From Heritagella_A intestinalis (lineage in GTDB: Bacteria > Bacillota > Clostridia > Oscillospirales > Acutalibacteraceae), in the NCBI GenBank assembly GCA_904418995.1, contig CAJFQF010000006.1, positions 121,655 to 185,654 of the forward strand: 64,000 bases of DNA, written 5' to 3'. A program made the translations under genes and the position numbers. How positions within the stretch are numbered: the first letter of the stretch is position 1; the number at the start of each line of letters is the position of its first letter. Under the pieces are notes generated by a model. That model was not told where the DNA came from and ran no database searches. It worked only from the letters and a program-made list of their open reading frames with translations. Below, in pieces: positions 59,266 through 64,000 of this stretch.

Positions 59266-60405
59266 ATGCCGCCCCTACATTTGCTGATAAAGCCCGCTTC
59301 CGGGGCCTGCAACCTGCGGTGCCGCTATTGCTTTTATCACGACGAAATGGAAAACCGGGAACAGGCTTCCTATGGCATTATGTCCCGGGAAACTCTGGAA
59401 AACCTGGTGCGCAAAGCCTTGGAGCGGGCCCAGGGCCACTGCACTTTTGCCTTTCAAGGGGGAGAACCTACCCTGGCTGGCCTGGATTTCTTTGAGGAGC
59501 TCTTGAAGCTGGAAAAGAAGTATAACCGCAAGGGCCTGCCCATTGACCACGCTATCCAGACCAACGGCTTTGCCCTGGATGAAGGCTGGGCCAAGTTTTT
59601 CGCGGACAACCACTTCCTGGTGGGGCTTTCCCTGGACGGCACTCGGGAAACTCACGACAGCTTCCGGCTGGACGCTGCCGGGAAGGGGACCTTCCAGCAG
59701 GTGAAGCGCACGGCAGCGCTCTTTGACCGGTTTGGGGTGGAATACAATATCCTGACGGTGGTGAATGCCCAGACCGCCCGGCGGGTGCAGAGTATCTATA
59801 ACTTTTATAAGAAGAGCGGGTTCCGCTATTTGCAGTTCATTCCCTGCCTGGACCCTCTGGGAGAGGCGCCGGGCGCCCGGGAATACTCCCTGACCCCGGC
59901 GGCCTATGGGGAGTTCCTGTGCCGGCTGTTTGATTTGTGGTATCAGGACTGGATGGCAGGAACCCCGGTTTCTATCCGCCAGTTTGACAACTACATTCAG
60001 ATGATGCTGGGGTATCCGCCGGAATCCTGCGGCATGAGCGGCATATGCGCCCGGCAGAACGTGGTGGAGGCCGATGGGGGCGTGTACCCCTGTGACTTTT
60101 ATGTGCTGGACGGTTATTGCCTGGGAAATCTCAACCAGTGCGGCTTTGACGAGATTGAGGCAAAACGGGAGGCCCTGGGCTTTGTGGAGGAATCCAAAGC
60201 GGTGGACGCAGACTGCCGGGATTGCCCCTGGGCGCCTCTTTGCCGGGGCGGCTGCAAACGCTATCGGGAACCCCGGCGGGAGGATGGAAGCCTGCGAAAA
60301 AATTGCTTTTGCCAGGCCTATCAGAAATTCTTCCCCTATGCCATCCCGCGGATGGAGCAGATCGCCCGCCAGGTATCCGGAAGGCTGGCGCGAAATAGGG
60401 GTTGA
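59266..60405 (+). CDS. Anaerobic sulfatase-maturating enzyme (anSME)
   Basis: A 379-residue radical-SAM/SPASM enzyme that oxidises the active-site Cys of sulfatases to formylglycine. The SAM cluster is C15, C19, C22 (CNLRCRYC), and FAFQGGEPTLAGLDFF follows. The SPASM region holds further cysteines (SCGMSGICARQNVVEADGG; PCDFYVLDGYCLGNLN; CRDCPWAPLCRGGCKRYRE), as in anSME. It fits the two Cys-type sulfatases at 15355 and 27047. Of three ATGs in a row, the third (59266) is seven nt after GGAGG and is preferred. Confidence 0.93.
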   Translation: MPPLHLLIKPASGACNLRCRYCFYHDEMENREQASYGIMSRETLENLVRKALERAQGHCTFAFQGGEPTLAGLDFFEELLKLEKKYNRKGLPIDHAIQTNGFALDEGWAKFFADNHFLVGLSLDGTRETHDSFRLDAAGKGTFQQVKRTAALFDRFGVEYNILTVVNAQTARRVQSIYNFYKKSGFRYLQFIPCLDPLGEAPGAREYSLTPAAYGEFLCRLFDLWYQDWMAGTPVSIRQFDNYIQMMLGYPPESCGMSGICARQNVVEADGGVYPCDFYVLDGYCLGNLNQCGFDEIEAKREALGFVEESKAVDADCRDCPWAPLCRGGCKRYREPRREDGSLRKNCFCQAYQKFFPYAIPRMEQIARQVSGRLARNRG

Positions 60406-60406
60406 T

Positions 60407-60435
60407 TTGCATCCGGGTTGGGAGTATGGTATAAT
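60407..60435 (+). promoter_or_regulatory. Promoter of the transglutaminase-folate operon
   Basis: TTGCAT (60407-60412) and TATAAT (60430-60435) are 17 nt apart. Confidence 0.8.
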
Positions 60436-60479
60436 CAAGCCAATTTATAGCGGCCCATGGGGCCGGGGAGGTGGCAGAA

Positions 60480-61853
60480 TTGAAAAAGAAACACAGGCTC
60501 ATTATTTCGGGCGCTGTTTTGGTGATAGTCCTTTCCTGCGCGGTTTCCGTGCTTTTGCTTCTCCAGGCAACGGGCTTATTGCCTTCCGGGCAGCCGGCGT
60601 CTTCCGTTGGAGTGGAGCAGCAGAGCATGGATACTTCCAGCGCGGAGCTGACCACCCATTCGGCAGTGGAGATTTCCGGAGATGAGGAAAGCGGTAGCAG
60701 CGGCGCGTATGGACAGGCCGCGAAGGTAACGCTGCCGGTGGCCGCAGGATATAACGCCATGCCTATGCAGCAGGGAAAGGAATCCCTGGAAGGGACGCCT
60801 TTGGAAACCCTTTATGACCAGATTGCGGAAAAGGCGTATCAGATTTCGGAGGAAGCGGAAGAGGGGCAGCTGTATCCCGCCCAGCGCATTACCATCCAGG
60901 GTTCGGAGTTTACCGACGCCCAGGTAGTGCAGGCGCTGTCTGCGTTTCTCCACGACCACCCGGAGGTATTCTGGATTTCCAGCCAATACGGCTATTCTTC
61001 CGGAAACGGGCGGACGGTGGTGCAGCTGTATTCCGTGCTGCCGGCCTCAGAGTGCGGGGAGCTTTCCCAGCGCATTATGGCGGAGGTAGGAAAGGTTCTC
61101 AACCGCATTCCCCAGGGAGAGAGCGCTCTGGACCGGGAAATCTATCTGTATGAGCAGGTAATGAAGTATTGCAGCTATGACGAAGAGGCCGCCGTAAACA
61201 GCAACGATTGGCGGGCCCACACCATTGTGGGGGCTTTTCTGGACAGCCAGGCGGTCTGTGAGGGCTATGCCCGGGCTTTCCAGCTCCTGCTGAATCAGGC
61301 AGGGGTGCCCAGTATGCTGGTGACGGGTTCTGCTGGCGGCGCCCATATGTGGAACCTGGTGCGTATTGACGGGCAGTGGTATCATGTGGACACTACCTGG
61401 GACGATAATGGAAGCACCGGGGTCTACAGCTATTTGAATCTCACCGATGAGATGATTGGCCAGGACCACACGGTGTATCCCGAAGCGGGGACGGTAGAGG
61501 CCCCCAGCGCCAGCGAAGTGTATAATCTGCCTTTGCCTGCCTGTACGGCGGTGAAAGCCAACTATTTCCGGGCCAAAGGCGTGACGCTGGATTCCCTGGA
61601 CGAGAGCGAGACCATTGCCACGGCTATTGAAGAGGCGGCGGCAGAGCAGGCGGAAAGCATTGCCTTTTATATTGATGAGTCTTTGAATTATGACGACACG
61701 GTGAGCCGGATGTTTCAGGAATCCCCTTACCAGTTTATGTATGGGGTGCGCACGGCCAATGTAACCGCAGAGCATCCAGTGGACTATGATAATTGTACCT
61801 ATGTGGAAGCAACTGCCAGCCGGGGCCTGGTAGTCCTGCTGGCCTATGAGTGA
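60480..61853 (+). CDS. Membrane-anchored transglutaminase-like protein
   Basis: A 457-residue protein with an N-terminal membrane anchor (about 5-27; basic MKKKHRL start) and a Ser-rich linker. An extracytoplasmic domain follows, with a transglutaminase/papain-like core. The triad C260 (AVCEGYARAF), H289 (GGAHMWNLV) and D304 (YHVDTTWDD) is intact. Such bacterial proteins are often proteases or cross-linking enzymes at the cell surface; substrate unknown. The preferred start is a TTG at 60480, eight nt after GGAGG; a GTG at 60471 overlaps that site. It is 8 bp upstream of folP, an odd operon partner for folate genes. Confidence 0.82.
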   Translation: MKKKHRLIISGAVLVIVLSCAVSVLLLLQATGLLPSGQPASSVGVEQQSMDTSSAELTTHSAVEISGDEESGSSGAYGQAAKVTLPVAAGYNAMPMQQGKESLEGTPLETLYDQIAEKAYQISEEAEEGQLYPAQRITIQGSEFTDAQVVQALSAFLHDHPEVFWISSQYGYSSGNGRTVVQLYSVLPASECGELSQRIMAEVGKVLNRIPQGESALDREIYLYEQVMKYCSYDEEAAVNSNDWRAHTIVGAFLDSQAVCEGYARAFQLLLNQAGVPSMLVTGSAGGAHMWNLVRIDGQWYHVDTTWDDNGSTGVYSYLNLTDEMIGQDHTVYPEAGTVEAPSASEVYNLPLPACTAVKANYFRAKGVTLDSLDESETIATAIEEAAAEQAESIAFYIDESLNYDDTVSRMFQESPYQFMYGVRTANVTAEHPVDYDNCTYVEATASRGLVVLLAYE

Positions 61854-61861
61854 GGAATATC

Positions 61862-62689
61862 ATGGAGAGAGTATTTCAGGCAGGAAAATACAGCCTGCCG
61901 TTGGGAAAACATACCTATATTATGGGAATTCTCAATGTGACGCCGGATTCCTTTTCTGACGGCGGCCAATATCTGGACCCCCAGAAGGCAGCCCAAAGGG
62001 CTTTGGAGATGCAGGAACAGGGGGCGGACATTCTGGATATGGGCGGACAGTCTACCCGGCCAGGCTATACAGCCCTTTCCTGGGAAGAAGAATGGGAGCG
62101 GCTTGCGCCGGTGTTCCCCTTGCTTCAGGGAAAGCTCAAAATCCCCCTGTCGGTGGATACCTTTTATCCCCAGGTAGCGGCCCGGGCTTTAGAGGCCGGC
62201 GCGGATATTATCAATGACGTGACGGGATTTTCCCCGGAAATGTGGCGGGTAGCGGAAGCGCATCCGGATTGCGGCTGTGTGGTGATGCATTGGGAGGAAC
62301 TTCCCCCCAGCGCAGACGCGGCAAAGGCAGTGCATCTTTTTTTCAGAAGGAAAAGGGAAGAGGCAGCGGCCAGAGGCATTTCGGCCCAGCGGCTGTGCAT
62401 GGACCCGGGGGTTGGTTTTGGAAAGACCCATGAGCAGAATTTGCAGCTGTTGGCCCAGGTGCCCCGGGAGAAGCTGGAAGATGTGGCCTTTTTGATGGCG
62501 GCGTCCCGCAAGCGTGTGATTGGCCATTCCTGCGGAAATCCGCCTTTTGAGAAACGGCTGGCGGGAACCATCGCGGCCCATACCATTGCCATAGCCGGAG
62601 GAGCGGACATTTTGCGGGTTCACGATGTGGAGGAGGCAGTGCAGGCAGCCCGGGTAGCGGATGATGTGCTGTTTGCGTCTGCTTTTTAA
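61862..62689 (+). CDS. folP: Dihydropteroate synthase
   Basis: A 275-residue TIM-barrel enzyme that joins p-aminobenzoate with 6-hydroxymethyl-dihydropterin pyrophosphate. Signatures are MGILNVTPDSFSDGGQY, DMGGQSTRPG, INDVTGF and DPGVGFGKT, with AASRKRVIG near 220. The ATG at 61862 follows GTGAGGA. It is the target of sulfonamides. It opens the folP-folB-folK run. Confidence 0.95.
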   Translation: MERVFQAGKYSLPLGKHTYIMGILNVTPDSFSDGGQYLDPQKAAQRALEMQEQGADILDMGGQSTRPGYTALSWEEEWERLAPVFPLLQGKLKIPLSVDTFYPQVAARALEAGADIINDVTGFSPEMWRVAEAHPDCGCVVMHWEELPPSADAAKAVHLFFRRKREEAAARGISAQRLCMDPGVGFGKTHEQNLQLLAQVPREKLEDVAFLMAASRKRVIGHSCGNPPFEKRLAGTIAAHTIAIAGGADILRVHDVEEAVQAARVADDVLFASAF

Positions 62690-62735
62690 ATAGGAAATAC
62701 AGTGTGCTTATGATCATCAGAAAGGAGAGATGCGG

Positions 62736-63107
62736 TTGGATCGAATCTATATTAAAGGTTTGGACGTTTTTGCTTATCACGGCGTGATGCCCAAGGAAAA
62801 GCGGGACGGGCAGCGGTTCGTTTTGGATATTACCCTAGACTGCGACCTGTCGAGAGCGGGCCGGACTGACCGGCTGGAGGATACGGTGGATTATACCGCC
62901 GTGATGGACGCCGCCGTGCAGGCGATGACAGAGAATTCTTACGATTTGATTGAGCGGGCAGCTTCCCGGACAGCAGAGGCCATTCTCCGGGCAGAAGAAA
63001 AGGTGGAGAGGGTCACCCTGTGTTTGCGGAAGCCGGAAGCCCCCATTGACAAAATTTTTGATTATGTGGCCGTGGAAATTACACGAGAAAGGAAGGATAT
63101 CGTATGA
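62736..63107 (+). CDS. folB: Dihydroneopterin aldolase
   Basis: A 123-residue enzyme that cleaves dihydroneopterin to 6-hydroxymethyl-dihydropterin. The family start MDRIYIKGLDVFAYHGV and the EKVERVTLCLRKPEAPI strand with the C-terminal Lys-Pro are present. The start is a TTG at 62736, eight nt after AAAGGAG; an ATG at 62730 is only two nt from that site. The stop overlaps folK by 4 bp. Confidence 0.93.
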   Translation: MDRIYIKGLDVFAYHGVMPKEKRDGQRFVLDITLDCDLSRAGRTDRLEDTVDYTAVMDAAVQAMTENSYDLIERAASRTAEAILRAEEKVERVTLCLRKPEAPIDKIFDYVAVEITRERKDIV

Positions 63108-63586
63108 AGAAAGCAGTCGTTGCACTGGGAACCAATTTGGGGAACCGTTGGGAAAACCTTTCCAAGGCAATCCGGGCCCTGGAGCTGCTCCCCGGCTCCA
63201 CCACCGTGGTGGCCAGTTCCCATATTTATGAAACGGAACCCTTTGAAGTGCCGGATGAACAGAATAAGTATCTGAATATGTGTGCGATTGTCATGACGGA
63301 GCTCTCTCCCCGGGCGTTGCTGGGCGCCTGCCTGGGAATTGAAGCCGCTATGATGCGGGAGCGTACCGTGAAGAATGCTTCCCGGGTGATTGACATCGAC
63401 CTGCTTCTCTATGAAGATGAGGAGTGCTACAGCGATGAGCTGACGCTGCCCCATCCGGAAATTAAGAACCGTGCTTTTGTAATGGTGCCGCTGGCAGAAA
63501 TTTTCCCGGATAAGAAGGCGCTGGGCTATGATTTTGCTTCGGCATACCAGCGTGTGGACAAAAGCGGCATAGAGCGTTTGGGATAA
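63104..63586 (+). CDS. folK: 2-amino-4-hydroxy-6-hydroxymethyldihydropteridine pyrophosphokinase
   Basis: A 160-residue kinase that pyrophosphorylates the pterin used by FolP. The conserved ALGTNLGNRWENL, the ETEPFEVPDEQNKYLNM region and VIDIDLLLYEDE with the two magnesium-binding aspartates are present. It overlaps folB and ends the operon. Confidence 0.95.
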   Translation: MKKAVVALGTNLGNRWENLSKAIRALELLPGSTTVVASSHIYETEPFEVPDEQNKYLNMCAIVMTELSPRALLGACLGIEAAMMRERTVKNASRVIDIDLLLYEDEECYSDELTLPHPEIKNRAFVMVPLAEIFPDKKALGYDFASAYQRVDKSGIERLG

Positions 63587-63626
63587 AGAAGCGTCTGTGG
63601 TAAGCAGGCCTAGATAGAATCAGGTG

Positions 63627-63659
63627 AATGCCCCGCGAAGAGCGGGGCATTTTGCTTTT
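63627..63659 (+). terminator. Intrinsic terminator after folK
   Basis: AATGCCCCGC pairs with GCGGGGCATT around GAAGA, followed by TTGCTTTTG. Confidence 0.8.
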
Positions 63660-63737
63660 GTTTGTGGAAAAAATCAGGAAAATACAGGGCTCTTCTGACA
63701 AACCAGAAAAACAGGGGAGAAAATTTGAAAAAAGGCG

Positions 63738-63766
63738 TTGACAGGAGAGAAATGATGTGGTATCAT
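63738..63766 (+). promoter_or_regulatory. First of three tandem strong promoters (probable rrn P1)
   Basis: TTGACA (63738-63743) and TATCAT (63761-63766) are 17 nt apart. Confidence 0.75.
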
Positions 63767-63796
63767 ATGTGAGCGCCAAACGGAGCGAAAAAAATC

Positions 63797-63826
63797 TTGA
63801 CAAACCTCGAGTGGTTGTGATAAGAT
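63797..63826 (+). promoter_or_regulatory. Second tandem promoter (probable rrn P2)
   Basis: TTGACA (63797-63802) and TAAGAT (63821-63826) are 18 nt apart. It shares TTGACAAAC-TCGA with the third promoter. Confidence 0.75.
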
Positions 63827-63925
63827 AGAAAAGTTCCGTTAAAGCCGGAAGATAAGAGTTCGAGAGATCGCGGGAGCGATAAAAAAGAACGAAAACGGCC
63901 GGCAAAAAAATCTCGAAAAAAGTTC

Positions 63926-63954
63926 TTGACAAACGTCGAAAGATGTGATAAAAT
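63926..63954 (+). promoter_or_regulatory. Third tandem promoter (probable rrn P3)
   Basis: TTGACA (63926-63931) and TAAAAT (63949-63954) are 17 nt apart. The window ends in GACCTTGAAAATTA, a sequence typical of the leader just before 16S rRNA in Clostridia. An rRNA operon probably begins just past the window. Confidence 0.75.
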
Positions 63955-64000
63955 AGTCAAGCACTTCCGCGAGAGGGAGCGCACAGGACCTTGAAAATTA

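Overview
The window looks like the chromosome of a strictly anaerobic, probably gut-dwelling Gram-positive Clostridia, most likely Oscillospiraceae or Ruminococcaceae. This is inferred from gene content, not from a marker gene. The evidence is a pyruvate:ferredoxin oxidoreductase, the hydrogenase maturase HydG, a class III ribonucleotide reductase operon, a T-box leader, sortase-type sorting signals, AGGAGG ribosome sites and frequent TTG starts. No prophage, CRISPR array or complete insertion sequence was seen.

Layout. Positions 1-4.6 kb hold a tryptophan T-box in front of a TrpB2-type tryptophan synthase beta chain, a putative structured RNA, an ABC exporter and a sugar acetyltransferase. 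Positions 4.6-10.2 kb hold a CBS/CorC membrane protein and a large PFOR. From 10.2 to 18.9 kb a minus-strand aromatic amino acid operon reads tyrA-aroB-sulfatase-aroA-aroC-GNAT-GNAT-pheA-GNAT. After a plus-strand metalloprotease/lipoprotein pair, a separate DAHP synthase (20.5-21.5 kb) is preceded by a 42-codon leader peptide containing a Phe-Trp-Tyr run and by a terminator, which looks like an attenuator. Positions 22-28.4 kb hold a DUF1846 protein, a MATE exporter, a UroD-like protein, a NUDIX hydrolase and a second sulfatase. A giant wall-anchored GH85 endoglycosidase covers 28.8-34.6 kb.

From 37 to 45.3 kb a polyamine locus begins with a folded leader RNA. It encodes SpeD, an arginine/lysine-type decarboxylase, SpeE and agmatinase, and also carboxynorspermidine dehydrogenase and decarboxylase, so two routes to spermidine lie side by side. 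The nrdD-nrdG operon follows, with two NrdR-box candidates, but its NrdD ends before the zinc and glycyl-radical region. At 49.7-51.7 kb is an SdpR/SdpI pair plus a second immunity-like protein.

The most striking feature is at 51.9-56.9 kb. A tyrosine recombinase is followed by a segment of about 240 bp bounded by 20-bp inverted repeats (19/20 identical). The segment carries a near-consensus promoter that points at a secreted GLUG/InlB-like protein and an LPXTG-type pilin-like protein. This has the architecture of a phase-variation switch, seen here in the ON orientation.

The right end holds tRNA-Pro, HydG behind a long leader with a terminator, an anaerobic sulfatase-maturating enzyme that fits the two Cys-type sulfatases, a transglutaminase-like protein with folP-folB-folK, and three tandem strong promoters that probably drive an rRNA operon beyond the window.

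Together the sulfatases, anSME, GH85 enzyme and phase-variable surface proteins suggest a mucosal, host-glycan-using lifestyle. That ecological reading is inference.
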